From NCBI RefSeq assembly GCF_003259335.1, contig NZ_QLLL01000006.1, positions 310,001 to 374,000 on the forward strand: a stretch of DNA of 64,000 bases, written 5' to 3'. The notes under the pieces were generated by a model. That model was not told the origin of the DNA. It searched no databases and saw nothing but the letters and a program-made list of their open reading frames with translations. Shown here piece by piece: positions 14,574 to 22,214 of the stretch. The stretch comes from Chitinophaga skermanii (GTDB lineage Bacteria; Bacteroidota; Bacteroidia; Chitinophagales; Chitinophagaceae). The translations under genes and the position numbers were made by a program. How positions within the stretch are numbered: the first letter of the stretch is position 1; each line of letters starts with the position of its first letter.

Positions 14574-15980
14574 TTATAACATCGTGGTAGGACAAACAAA
14601 CGCGCTAATGTTAAAATTCCCACTCTCTTTTATCGATTTAAAGCCTCCTTGTACGTCTACCAAGTTATCATATCCTCGGGCCCGTAAAATCGAATTAAAG
14701 ATCATTGAACGGTAACCGCCTGCGCAATGCACATAATAGGTTTTTTGCTTATCTAAAATGGGCAATTCGTCGTTAATATAATCGAGTGGCACATTTGTAG
14801 CCCCAATGATGTGTTCGCTGTTAAATTCGCTAGCTTTCCGCACATCTAGGATGTTTGCTGGATCAATATCTTTCAATTCAATTGCTGGAACCGATGGAAT
14901 AGCATCTATTTCCTTACCGGCGCTTTGCCAAGCTGCAAACCCACCTTTCAAATAGCCTATAGTGTAATCATATCCTACGCGTGCTAAGCGTGTAATTACC
15001 TCTTCTTCACGACCCGGCTCTGTAATCAATAAAATCTCTTGTTTCACACTTGGTATAAGTGTTCCTACCCAAGGCGCGAAGTTGCCATCAATCCCGATAT
15101 TGATCGAATTGGGGATAAAACCTTTCGCGAACGTTTGCGGATCACGGGTATCTAATAACAATGCGCCCGTTTCATTAGCAATGGCTTCAAATTGAGCTAC
15201 ATCGAGGGCTTGTTGGCCTCTTTTCAGTACATCTTCAATTTTATCATAGCCTTGTTTATTCATCATTACATTCAATGGGAAATAAGCCGGTGGCGGTGTA
15301 AGGCCTGTTGTTACTTCTTTAATGAATGTTGCTTTATCGAGATCAGCGCGAAGCGCATAGTTCGTATCAAGTTGATGTTGTAATGTATCGGAGGTTTCTT
15401 TACTCATGTTTTTACCACAGGCGCTACCTGCACCATGCGCGGGATACACGATGATATCACCGGGTAATGTCATGATTTTATCGCGGAGTGAATCATATAA
15501 TAAGCCGGCTAGCTCTTCTTGGGTTTTATTGGCTGCTTTTTGTGCCAAATCTGGTCGACCTACATCACCAATGAACAATGTATCACCGGAGAAGAGTGCT
15601 TTGGGTGTATGTTCTTCATCCAACAACAAGTACGAAGTACTTTCCATTGTATGCCCGGGCGTATGTATCACCTTGATAAAGATGTTCCCTAAAGGCAATA
15701 TCTCACCATCTTTTGCTACGTATGCATCGAAAGCAGGTTGTGCTAGTGGTCCGTATACAATCTTAGCACCTGTTTCAGCGGCTAAATCTATATGGCCCGA
15801 CACAAAATCTGCATGGAAGTGTGTTTCTAAAACGTATTTAATAGTAGCCTTATTTTTCACCGCTTTTTGCAGGTAAGGTTTTACCTCCCGTAATGGGTCA
15901 ATCACAGCGGCTTCACCATTACTTTCAATATAATAAGCGCCTTGCGCTAAACAACCTGTATAAATTTGTTCTATGATCAT
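14574..15980 (-). CDS. Persulfide dioxygenase-rhodanese fusion (CstB-like)
   Basis: A fusion of 468 residues. The metallo-beta-lactamase domain (about 1-240) has THFHADFVSGH (His54, His56, Asp58, His63) and HTPGHTMES, the layout of persulfide dioxygenases. A first rhodanese-like domain (about 255-350) has no catalytic Cys in the active loop (LLITEPGREEEV). A second rhodanese (about 360-455) has the Cys in HCAGGYRS (Cys419). This order (dioxygenase, pseudo-rhodanese, active rhodanese) is that of CstB of Gram-positive bacteria, which turns persulfides and sulfide-derived sulfur into sulfite and thiosulfate. A Crp/Fnr-type palindrome lies about 52 bases upstream, and a matching site precedes tauE. 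Confidence 0.9.
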   Translation of the reverse strand: MIIEQIYTGCLAQGAYYIESNGEAAVIDPLREVKPYLQKAVKNKATIKYVLETHFHADFVSGHIDLAAETGAKIVYGPLAQPAFDAYVAKDGEILPLGNIFIKVIHTPGHTMESTSYLLLDEEHTPKALFSGDTLFIGDVGRPDLAQKAANKTQEELAGLLYDSLRDKIMTLPGDIIVYPAHGAGSACGKNMSKETSDTLQHQLDTNYALRADLDKATFIKEVTTGLTPPPAYFPLNVMMNKQGYDKIEDVLKRGQQALDVAQFEAIANETGALLLDTRDPQTFAKGFIPNSINIGIDGNFAPWVGTLIPSVKQEILLITEPGREEEVITRLARVGYDYTIGYLKGGFAAWQSAGKEIDAIPSVPAIELKDIDPANILDVRKASEFNSEHIIGATNVPLDYINDELPILDKQKTYYVHCAGGYRSMIFNSILRARGYDNLVDVQGGFKSIKESGNFNISAFVCPTTML

Positions 15981-16003
15981 GTTAAAATTGGTTTTCGATT
16001 ATG

Positions 16004-16049
16004 TAAATTTCTTATTCTTTTGAAGGAAAAAACGTGACCAAAATCACGT
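16004..16049 (-). promoter_or_regulatory. Crp/Fnr-type site and -7 box of the persulfide dioxygenase gene
   Basis: ACGTGA-N6-TCACGT at 16032-16049 is a perfect palindrome with half-sites six bases apart, the Crp/Fnr spacing. A weak -7 box GAAATTTA (16011-16004, minus strand) ends 36.5 bases from its centre. The tauE site has exactly the same geometry. The centre then lies near -41/-42 from the expected start, the class II activator position. Confidence 0.65.
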
Positions 16050-16060
16050 CCCTACCCGTT

Positions 16061-16843
16061 TTAAATCATTTCTATCAAGAAAATAAACGCCGCAACAGCC
16101 ACTAGGAAAAAGCCAAAAAGCATTTTCAATTGGGCTGCAGGTACACGTTTTCCCCATTTCCAACCCGCCAGCATACCGGCGAAGGCAATGGCCGTAAGGA
16201 AAAACAAGAATGTCCAATGCAAATCAATGTGCGTAATATCAATAACGAAGCCGGTTAACGTGTTTAAGGCGATAAGGAAAAGTGATGTTCCCAGGGCCTG
16301 CTGGATCGGCATACCAATAATAAGTACTAAAGCAGGCATCAATATAAACCCTCCTCCTGCGCCTAGCAAGCCCGTAATGAGCCCAGTTGCAATGCCATAT
16401 ATTATTAACAAACTATTGCTATGCTTAGTTGTATGGGCCGGTTTTTCTGCTCGGTCCCTTAGCATCGCGATACCTGCTACACACATCAAAGCGGCAAACA
16501 ACAGCATAGTTACATGGGCGGAAGAAATGGTAATATGTTCATTGGAAAATAGAATGGTAGGAATGTGCGGAACAAGGAATTTCCGAACTAAAAACACCAC
16601 GAACATCGATACACCACCAAACAGCATAATTACCCTACCGTTGGTTCGTAATTGTGGTTTATGTAATACAGCCCCTACTGCACTCGAAACACCTACGATG
16701 AACAACGAGTACGTGGTGGCTAACATGGGCGGAATCCCTAGTAAATATACTAATACCGGCATGGTTAGAATAGCTCCCCCACCACCGATCATACCCAGTG
16801 AAATACCAATAAAAAATGCTGCTATAATGCCTACTATGAACAT
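16061..16843 (-). CDS. Sulfite exporter TauE/SafE family permease
   Basis: An inner-membrane protein of 260 residues with about eight hydrophobic segments. It opens with FIVGIIAAFFIGISLGMIGGGGAIL, the glycine-rich start of the TauE/SafE (DUF81) fold, and the second repeat carries GLLGAGGGFILMPALV. Members export sulfite, sulfoacetate or related anions. Placed between the persulfide dioxygenase and a Crp/Fnr regulator, it probably removes sulfite or thiosulfate made by the dioxygenase. The ATG at 16843 is chosen over 16882 because it begins just before the first helix and leaves room for the -7 box at 16870-16863. Confidence 0.9.
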   Translation of the reverse strand: MFIVGIIAAFFIGISLGMIGGGGAILTMPVLVYLLGIPPMLATTYSLFIVGVSSAVGAVLHKPQLRTNGRVIMLFGGVSMFVVFLVRKFLVPHIPTILFSNEHITISSAHVTMLLFAALMCVAGIAMLRDRAEKPAHTTKHSNSLLIIYGIATGLITGLLGAGGGFILMPALVLIIGMPIQQALGTSLFLIALNTLTGFVIDITHIDLHWTFLFFLTAIAFAGMLAGWKWGKRVPAAQLKMLFGFFLVAVAAFIFLIEMI

Positions 16844-16862
16844 GCCGAATAATTTTATACGG

Positions 16863-16908
16863 CAAATGTTCCATTTAATCAACCATTAAAACGTGACCAA
16901 CATCACGC
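16863..16908 (-). promoter_or_regulatory. Crp/Fnr-type site and -7 box of tauE
   Basis: ACGTGA-CCAACA-TCACG at 16891-16907 differs from the dioxygenase site at only one spacer base, plus the final base. On the minus strand AACATTTG (16870-16863) fits the -7 consensus in seven of eight positions, again 36.5 bases from the palindrome centre. One half-site contains the stop codon of the upstream regulator gene (TGA at 16903-16905). Confidence 0.7.
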
Positions 16909-17541
16909 TTCGAGCTGAATAATTTCAATTTGAGCATTTTTGAGTAGGCGGATCATGCCTTTTTCCGATAATTTTTTCATCAGGCGGGAGATAACTTCAC
17001 GGCTGGAATTTAGTTCTTGGGCGATCTCGGTATTGCTGATGGTGAGGATATTTGTTTGGTGCGTGTCCTGGTAACGCTTTAAAAAGAAAATTAGGCGTTC
17101 ATCCATATTACGGAATACTACATGGTCGATGGTTTGCAATAACTCTTCGAAACGCATCCGGTAGCTTTCGAGTACAAAATAATACCAAGAACGATAATTT
17201 AACATCCATTGATCCATATATTCCAAGGGGATGCTGACTACATTTACGAGCGTTTCTGCTTTGGCCATTACTTCACTGGCTTGTTGACGGGTAGCACAAA
17301 TCATCGATAATGCACAAGCTTGCCCACCTTGTAGGTAATACATAAGGAATTCGTTGCCTTCATCATCTTCCCGGTAAACTTTTACGGTTCCGTCTAAAAT
17401 AAGCATGGTACTACGGAAATATTGGCCTGTGCGCATAAGCTGTTCGCCTGGTTCGAACGTGTGAAACGTGGCGTGTTGAAGGATTTCTTCTGTGAGGGAA
17501 GGATCGAATTGTGGGAATTTCTCTTGAATAATATTTGCCAT
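16903..17541 (-). CDS. Crp/Fnr family transcriptional regulator
   Basis: A regulator of 212 residues. The cyclic-nucleotide-like beta barrel covers about residues 20-120 (FEPGEQLMRTGQYFRS, then GTVKVYREDDEGNEFLMYYLQGG). After a long dimer helix comes the winged helix-turn-helix (LTISNTEIAQELNSSREVISRLMKKL). There is no four-Cys cluster of the FNR type, so it is not an Fe-S oxygen sensor of the classical kind; one Cys lies in LSMICATRQ. Its neighbours are a sulfur exporter and a persulfide dioxygenase, both preceded by Crp-like palindromes, so it is the likely activator of these genes and could sense persulfide or a related signal. Confidence 0.9.
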   Translation of the reverse strand: MANIIQEKFPQFDPSLTEEILQHATFHTFEPGEQLMRTGQYFRSTMLILDGTVKVYREDDEGNEFLMYYLQGGQACALSMICATRQQASEVMAKAETLVNVVSIPLEYMDQWMLNYRSWYYFVLESYRMRFEELLQTIDHVVFRNMDERLIFFLKRYQDTHQTNILTISNTEIAQELNSSREVISRLMKKLSEKGMIRLLKNAQIEIIQLEA

Positions 17542-17651
17542 GCCGTTGGAATTTGTAATGATAAAGTTACGGAATATTAAAACCTTGATATATGAAACCC
17601 ATGAAAACCAGTATCATGGCAGCTTAACACGATAATTCGCAGAATAAAACA

Positions 17652-17669
17652 AATATTATTCGTAATATT
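17652..17669. promoter_or_regulatory. Inverted repeat AATATTA-TTCG-TAATATT
   Basis: A perfect 7-bp inverted repeat with a TTCG centre between the divergent Crp/Fnr and GH116-like genes, 52 bases before the latter. It may be an operator or an RNA hairpin in either leader. A second small hairpin, CCGC-CTA-GCGG, follows at about 17681-17691. Confidence 0.35.
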
Positions 17670-17720
17670 ATCCCCTTTCCGCCTAGCGGTAGATTATAGC
17701 ATATAAAATAGTAGGAACCA

Positions 17721-19697
17721 TTGGACACAACATCCCTAACGCCTAGCGATATTAAACAACTATATCAAAAGGGGAGCGTTAGCACGTATTATAAAAGCCG
17801 GCAAGAGTTACAGCACATCCGCATGCCTGTGGGTGGGCTGTTCTGTGGTGGCGTTTATTTACGTGGCGATGGGGTATTGGTGGATTGGGATATTGATCCG
17901 AATTTCCAACATTTACGGAACATCTTACAAGGCTTTTCTATTCATATTCAACACCCTAGTGGAAATATTACCCGGCCATTTGATGAAGATAGCTGGCCTG
18001 AAATTGCCTTCGAAGCAACTTACCCCGTAGCAACAATTGCTTATATCGACCCATCTTTACCTGTTACCATAAAGCTGGAAGTATATTCTCCATTAATTCC
18101 CTTGAACGAAACGGATAGTAGCTTACCATTAACGGTATTCAATTTCCATGTTCAGAATAACGATTCCCAACCTATTTCTGCCCATATAACCGGTTGGTTA
18201 GAAAATAAATTAGGTGGGGTAAGAATCAATACGGCACTGGTACATAAGAAATGGAAAGGTGTGCATTTACAAGGTACGGCAGAGGGCGAGATGAATTTTT
18301 GTATTGCCGCCATTCGAAACGATGCCATCGTTCAAACTCAACAACAACAGCAGCATTCTATTCCATGCGTAGACACTTATTCCACGCAACAAGAAAGTGA
18401 AACATTATTGGCGGGTGTTACAACGCAATTACAAGTATTACCGGGCCAGCATGCTGCTACGAGTTTTGTGAATGCTTGGTATTACCCAGGTATGCCGCAT
18501 TACCATTTCCAGTTCCCGCATCTTGAAAGTATTGTAGAATACTTCGCTGAAAACTTTCAACGCCTACAATATCAAACACAATTGTGGAAGAAAAATATGG
18601 CCGATACCACTTTACCCAATTGGTTAGTGGAACGGTGCTTCATGCAATTAGCTACATTAACAAACTATACTTTATCGGATTATAAATTTGGCGGCGTTCA
18701 TTCACTAGGAGGTGTGAAAGAACATGACTTCCCATGTGAGCAATTAATTGGTCGTTTATTTCCCACTGTATCGCAACAAATTCGTTTGTTGGATGGAGAA
18801 GTACATCCATTCAACAACATGAACGAAATATCGACGTTCATATTACGCTGTTACCGCGAGCATTTACTTAGCTATGGCAATATGCAAAGCGTGGATCAGA
18901 AATTCATAATTGAAGTGTATCCATATGTACAGAAAGCTATCAAACAATTAATTGAGCAATACGATCATGATCAATTATCTAGCCTGGCTTTAAAAGCGGC
19001 CTATCAATTGGCCAAATTAATGCATGACGAGCCATTAGCTGTTGCATGCCTAGGACATGATATTGTGTTTGAAGAAATGGATATGGCGGCCGCGGCATGG
19101 TCGACTCAATTACAATTACAGCATCCTGTAATAGGCCTACAAAGCTTGTACGAAACGTATTTAGAAACGCCTATTACAGAAAATGCTTACCCCTACCAGT
19201 TAGCCATGATGCTAATACACCGGGGTATGCATGGCGAGGCATTAAATGTGCTGCATTTATTACACGAACATTATCATCCATCAGCACGAAACCCGTTCAA
19301 TATAAGTGAACCGGGCTCCTTAGCTAGTTGGGGGGTGATGGTGAACATAATGGGATTTGTGTATGATGGTCAACGTGGTTTTATTAGTTTTGCACCGGTA
19401 TGGGGAGCCGATCAATTTAAGGCACCTTTTATAGTGGCGGAGGGTTGGGGTAGTTATAAACAGCTACAACAAAGGAAAAAGCAAGTACACGAAGTATTTA
19501 TAAAGTATGGTATGTTAGAAGTTACAACATTACGTTTTCAGCATGACGATCCTACCAATATACATATCGCAACGGTGGCATTAGAGGGGAAGAAAGTACC
19601 GGCGAAAATGCAAAAAGATGGAAGACATATTATCATTTTATTGAGTAAACCGGTGATTATACCGGCCAACCAAGCACTTACAGTTACCTTAACATAA
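17721..19697 (+). CDS. GH116-like protein (glucosylceramidase family), probably divergent
   Basis: A cytoplasmic protein of 658 residues. The first 45 residues hold the hallmark of the GH116 N-terminal domain: MPVGGLFCGGVYLRGDGVLVDWDID. The next 230 residues continue the beta-rich domain with the AHITGWLENKLGG strand. An alpha/alpha barrel-like part starts near NWLVERCFMQLATLTNYT and ends YDGQRGFISFAPVWGAD. Typical GH116 enzymes are 750-900 residues and have a catalytic Glu after the TxW segment (E-G) and a later Asp; here that segment reads FGGVHSLGGVKEHDF, so the nucleophile is not obvious. No signal peptide. The start is TTG at 17721 preceded by AGTAGGAA at 17710-17717; the next in-frame ATG would delete the start of the fold. 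Confidence 0.7.
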   Translation: MDTTSLTPSDIKQLYQKGSVSTYYKSRQELQHIRMPVGGLFCGGVYLRGDGVLVDWDIDPNFQHLRNILQGFSIHIQHPSGNITRPFDEDSWPEIAFEATYPVATIAYIDPSLPVTIKLEVYSPLIPLNETDSSLPLTVFNFHVQNNDSQPISAHITGWLENKLGGVRINTALVHKKWKGVHLQGTAEGEMNFCIAAIRNDAIVQTQQQQQHSIPCVDTYSTQQESETLLAGVTTQLQVLPGQHAATSFVNAWYYPGMPHYHFQFPHLESIVEYFAENFQRLQYQTQLWKKNMADTTLPNWLVERCFMQLATLTNYTLSDYKFGGVHSLGGVKEHDFPCEQLIGRLFPTVSQQIRLLDGEVHPFNNMNEISTFILRCYREHLLSYGNMQSVDQKFIIEVYPYVQKAIKQLIEQYDHDQLSSLALKAAYQLAKLMHDEPLAVACLGHDIVFEEMDMAAAAWSTQLQLQHPVIGLQSLYETYLETPITENAYPYQLAMMLIHRGMHGEALNVLHLLHEHYHPSARNPFNISEPGSLASWGVMVNIMGFVYDGQRGFISFAPVWGADQFKAPFIVAEGWGSYKQLQQRKKQVHEVFIKYGMLEVTTLRFQHDDPTNIHIATVALEGKKVPAKMQKDGRHIIILLSKPVIIPANQALTVTLT

Positions 19698-19698
19698 A

Positions 19699-19734
19699 AA
19701 AAGCCTCTCTAAGATCATAGAGAGGCTTTTCTTT
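19699..19734. terminator. Terminator after the GH116-like gene
   Basis: Perfect 11-bp stem (19701-19711 with 19718-19728, loop AGATCA) flanked by A7 and a T-rich run. It can serve the convergent lipoprotein gene at 19753 as well. Confidence 0.9.
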
Positions 19735-19752
19735 TATAGATAAAAACGTTTA

Positions 19753-20157
19753 TTAAGATACGTTAGACGATTGTACGATCACGATTTTCACGCGCAAGTT
19801 TGCATTCGGGAATGCTGGTTGCCCACCGCCAACAGGTTGTGATTCGATCGTTAGTTTACCTTGAGAATAGGTGTACGTTAATGATACATTACTGTATACG
19901 TTAGGTAAAGCTTCATACAAAGTTCTATCACCACTAATTGCAACCAATATACCATCGATATCTCTTACAGCAGCGTCAATTTCAGGCACATCGAAAGTGA
20001 TGAAATAGCTATTAGTACTTTGAGAGAAAGTCCAAGAACTTGGGGTAATATCAATCAAAATGGTTTGGTTAGGTTGAACGTACTCGTTTGTAGTTTTTGT
20101 ACAGCTAGTAAACAACAAGGTTAAAAGCAGGATTGGAATAGATAAAAACGCTTTCAT
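19753..20157 (-). CDS. Hypothetical lipoprotein
   Basis: A protein of 134 residues. An SPII signal ends at LFTSC (Cys19). The mature part is Ser/Thr-rich and beta-stranded, with QSTNSYFITFDVPEIDAAVRDIDGILVAI and a C-terminal strand RVKIVIVQSS. I do not recognise a family by name; its size and strand pattern are those of small surface lipoproteins of Bacteroidota. It is monocistronic, convergent with the GH116-like gene, with about 300 bases of untranslated sequence upstream before the tRNA promoter. Confidence 0.75.
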   Translation of the reverse strand: MKAFLSIPILLLTLLFTSCTKTTNEYVQPNQTILIDITPSSWTFSQSTNSYFITFDVPEIDAAVRDIDGILVAISGDRTLYEALPNVYSNVSLTYTYSQGKLTIESQPVGGGQPAFPNANLRVKIVIVQSSNVS

Positions 20158-20469
20158 ATCATTGGTTTAAGTGATGAAATAGTTGATGATGATTAGTACT
20201 ACATTTATGTAGCCCTGTTTGTTTAACCTATACCAAATAGTATACCATATTAAGGGAATGTTAAAACATTTGTATAGAAGGTTTTAAAACGGGTTACAAG
20301 GAAATGTGACCTATGAACTGTATTAGGCTTGATTTCCAAGATATATAACGTTGAAAATCGTTTTTCATTATGTGATTGAAAAAAGAGAGAAAAGATTTAT
20401 CTAATAAAAAACGATTATGTAAGTGCGTGAGTGTGCGCAAAAATATTTTTGAAAAAATCCTAAAAAAAT
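20158..20469. other. AT-rich intergenic region
   Basis: No gene is supported here. It carries the unresolved promoter of the lipoprotein gene near 20160-20240 and AT-rich sequence before the tRNA promoter. A frame of 60 codons on the minus strand is only a composition artefact. Confidence 0.5.
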
Positions 20470-20499
20470 TTTGCAAAATGATTCACTTTCATATCTTTG
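20470..20499 (+). promoter_or_regulatory. Sigma-A promoter of the tRNA-Gly cluster
   Basis: TTTG at 20470-20473, an 18-base spacer, and TATCTTTG at 20492-20499, an exact fit to TAnnTTTG. The first tRNA begins 37 bases downstream. Confidence 0.85.
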
Positions 20500-20536
20500 C
20501 AATCCCAAACGAAACGGGACAGTTCTTAATAAACAA

Positions 20537-20609
20537 GCGGAAGTAGCTCATTTGGTAGAGCACAACCTTGCCAAGGTTGGGGTGGCCGGTTCGAGCCCGG
20601 TCTTCCGCT
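20537..20609 (+). tRNA. tRNA-Gly (anticodon GCC), copy 1
   Basis: A 73-base cloverleaf. Acceptor arms GCGGAAG and CTTCCGC pair fully. The D-arm is AGCTC-N8-GAGC, the anticodon arm ACCTT-GCC-AAGGT with loop TTGCCAA, and the T-arm CCGG-TTCGAGC-CCGG. The discriminator base is T and no CCA is encoded. It is the first of three identical copies within 410 bases. Confidence 0.97.
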
Positions 20610-20664
20610 CAAGTTTTACTAGCGAAAGGTTAGTAATTGTATTTTCTTTTTTTGATATTTTTTT

Positions 20665-20737
20665 GCGGAAGTAGCTCATTTGGTAGAGCACAACCTTGCC
20701 AAGGTTGGGGTGGCCGGTTCGAGCCCGGTCTTCCGCT
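20665..20737 (+). tRNA. tRNA-Gly (anticodon GCC), copy 2
   Basis: Identical in sequence to the copy at 20537. The spacer between copies 1 and 2 (AGCGAAAGGTTAGTAATTGT...) recurs in altered form before copy 3, so the unit was duplicated together with its flank. Confidence 0.97.
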
Positions 20738-20742
20738 CTAAG

Positions 20743-20780
20743 AAATCCAAGTTGTCATCATTGCAGCTTGGATTTTTTTT
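20743..20780 (+). terminator. Terminator after tRNA-Gly copy 2
   Basis: Stem AAATCCAAG (20743-20751) with CTTGGATTT (20767-20775), then T8. The same hairpin with near-identical loop follows copy 3. Confidence 0.85.
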
Positions 20781-20870
20781 GCACTGCTTGTGAAAGGAAA
20801 CTTTTAGGACTCGTGCAAGAAATTACTAGTAAAAGGCTGGTAATTGTATTTTCTTTTTAGATGTTTTTTT

Positions 20871-20943
20871 GCGGAAGTAGCTCATTTGGTAGAGCACAAC
20901 CTTGCCAAGGTTGGGGTGGCCGGTTCGAGCCCGGTCTTCCGCT
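20871..20943 (+). tRNA. tRNA-Gly (anticodon GCC), copy 3
   Basis: Identical in sequence to the copies at 20537 and 20665. It follows a near-copy of the earlier spacer and is followed by a near-copy of the earlier terminator, so this is a tandem duplication of tRNA plus terminator. There is no TAnnTTTG promoter directly ahead, so expression may need read-through of the terminator after copy 2. Confidence 0.97.
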
Positions 20944-20948
20944 CTAAG

Positions 20949-20986
20949 AATCCAAGTTGTCATCATTGCAGCTTGGATTTTTTTTT
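20949..20986 (+). terminator. Terminator after tRNA-Gly copy 3
   Basis: Stem AATCCAAG with CTTGGATT (to 20979) and T9. It is a near-copy of the hairpin at 20743. Confidence 0.85.
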
Positions 20987-21031
20987 GCCATAATGTGAAC
21001 ACCTCCCACTGACAGCTAAGTTATTTCACGA

Positions 21032-21068
21032 AAAAGCCGCTTACACAAAAACGTGTAAACGGCCTTTA
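21032..21068. terminator. Terminator of the acylphosphatase gene
   Basis: Stem GCCGCTTACAC with GTGTAAACGGC (one mismatch) and loop AAAAAC, between A- and T-tracts. It serves the minus-strand acyP gene and could back up the tRNA cluster. Confidence 0.7.
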
Positions 21069-21089
21069 TACAAACACTAAAGAAGTTGA

Positions 21090-21365
21090 TTAATAATCGA
21101 TTTCGAAGTTCGTGTAATGACGTATTTCCCCATTCTTGATTTCCAATTCTGCTACCTTGGCCTTTGTGGGGCCTATCCTGCACCAAGCTACGAACTGTTC
21201 TACTACGTGGGGCACACCTTCAGCGACAATAAATACATTCCCATCAGGCATATTTTTCACAATCCCGAAAACACCCATTTTATCAGCTACAGATTTCGTA
21301 GTGGCCCGAAAATACACACCTTGAACAAGTCCTTTTACGATGATTTCCTTGTTGACGATATTCAT
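21090..21365 (-). CDS. acyP: Acylphosphatase
   Basis: A 91-residue acylphosphatase, which hydrolyses the carboxyl-phosphate bond of acyl phosphates. The phosphate loop VKGLVQGVYFR carries the catalytic Arg20. The substrate Asn38 is in GIVKNMPDGNV. Length matches the family (about 90-100 residues). The usual FRxxT is present (FRATT) but the motif before the Asn reads GVFGIVKN rather than G-W-V-R/K-N. It is monocistronic. Confidence 0.92.
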   Translation of the reverse strand: MNIVNKEIIVKGLVQGVYFRATTKSVADKMGVFGIVKNMPDGNVFIVAEGVPHVVEQFVAWCRIGPTKAKVAELEIKNGEIRHYTNFEIDY

Positions 21366-21438
21366 AACAAATACTAACGATTATAAGAATAAAAGAAAGT
21401 GATACTACAATTTACTAATCAAATCATTACAAACCATT

Positions 21439-21744
21439 TTACAGTCCAAGTTGCTGTAATTTAACTTCCAATTCGTTTACCCCGGATGCATAAGCAGTGC
21501 TACCTCCAGGTAAAAAAAGGTAAAAGTTGGCAATGCCCTGGCCGGCAGCACATACTTCATGCACTTGTATATAGCGAGAAGGATGAAAGTAAAAGCTTTC
21601 CACCGTATCAAGCGTATTATCGCGGTGCATCTGCTCTAAGTAGAAACCGGCTTTGGTTAGCCGTGAATAAACGAGTTGTTCCCGTGATGGCTTTAATCTA
21701 CCATCTTTGTACACGGGTTTAATAGATACCCATTCCATTAGCAC
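21439..21744 (-). CDS. Small hypothetical protein
   Basis: A protein of about 100 residues with no signal peptide or membrane segment. It has a mixed alpha/beta composition and a notable SFYFHPSRYIQVHEVCAAGQGIANFYLFLPGG core. I do not recognise it. Start could be the ATG at 21744 or at 21738. It faces a long regulatory-looking intergenic region rich in palindromes. Confidence 0.55.
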   Translation of the reverse strand: MLMEWVSIKPVYKDGRLKPSREQLVYSRLTKAGFYLEQMHRDNTLDTVESFYFHPSRYIQVHEVCAAGQGIANFYLFLPGGSTAYASGVNELEVKLQQLGL

Positions 21745-21786
21745 AAATTTTAATCGTTTATAAACACTGCCAGGTTAGTATTTATG

Positions 21787-22002
21787 AAAAAGGGGTTAAC
21801 AAGGGGCAAAGAAGCTCTTTGGTTATAACAATGAACAAAAAGGGTTAACGCACAATGCTGTGGCTTATCGTTCGAGAAAAAATAAACTGGATCGCCATGT
21901 GCAAACTTGCACATATATAAATTCATCGCGCCAAAATGGGCAATAAAAGGTGTTAACACCAATGGTGAAAAAATTGACATCTACACGCCTGGTGCCAACA
22001 CC
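21787..22002. promoter_or_regulatory. Cluster of palindromes and direct repeats
   Basis: Five short elements lie within 216 bases. Direct repeats AAAAAGGGGTTAAC (21787-21800) and AAAAAGGGTTAAC (21837-21849). An 18-bp palindrome ATGTGCAA-AC-TTGCACAT (21897-21914). A perfect palindrome GGTGTTAACACC (21949-21960). Its relative GGTGCCAACACC (21991-22002), whose centre is 42 bases away, about four helical turns. The rest of 21745-22214 shows no gene. This resembles a multi-site operator region. Confidence 0.5.
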
Positions 22003-22214
22003 TAGTATATACACACCTTGGAGAATGTACACTACAATGTTGGAACAATCAACGAACATCTACAGATTGCCTTATGGCAATGATTAGCACAATTCCTTTG
22101 TACAATTCCCCACTACTCCACTACGCCTATCTTTCGATTCTAATAACAATGGTGGTTGAAGAATATCTCCCCATATTACCGCTTAGTAACCACCCCAAGC
22201 AGCAATCATTTACG

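Noticed and set aside
15406..15876. Antisense frame of 156 codons within the persulfide dioxygenase gene
   Set aside because: It is a shadow of the opposite strand, which has full dioxygenase and rhodanese motifs.
16188..16889. Antisense reading frame of 233 codons over tauE
   Set aside because: It mirrors the membrane-protein codon pattern of tauE; the minus-strand frame has a clear TauE fold and full motifs.
20471..20674. Frame of 67 codons over the first tRNA-Gly
   Set aside because: It covers a perfect tRNA cloverleaf and a promoter.
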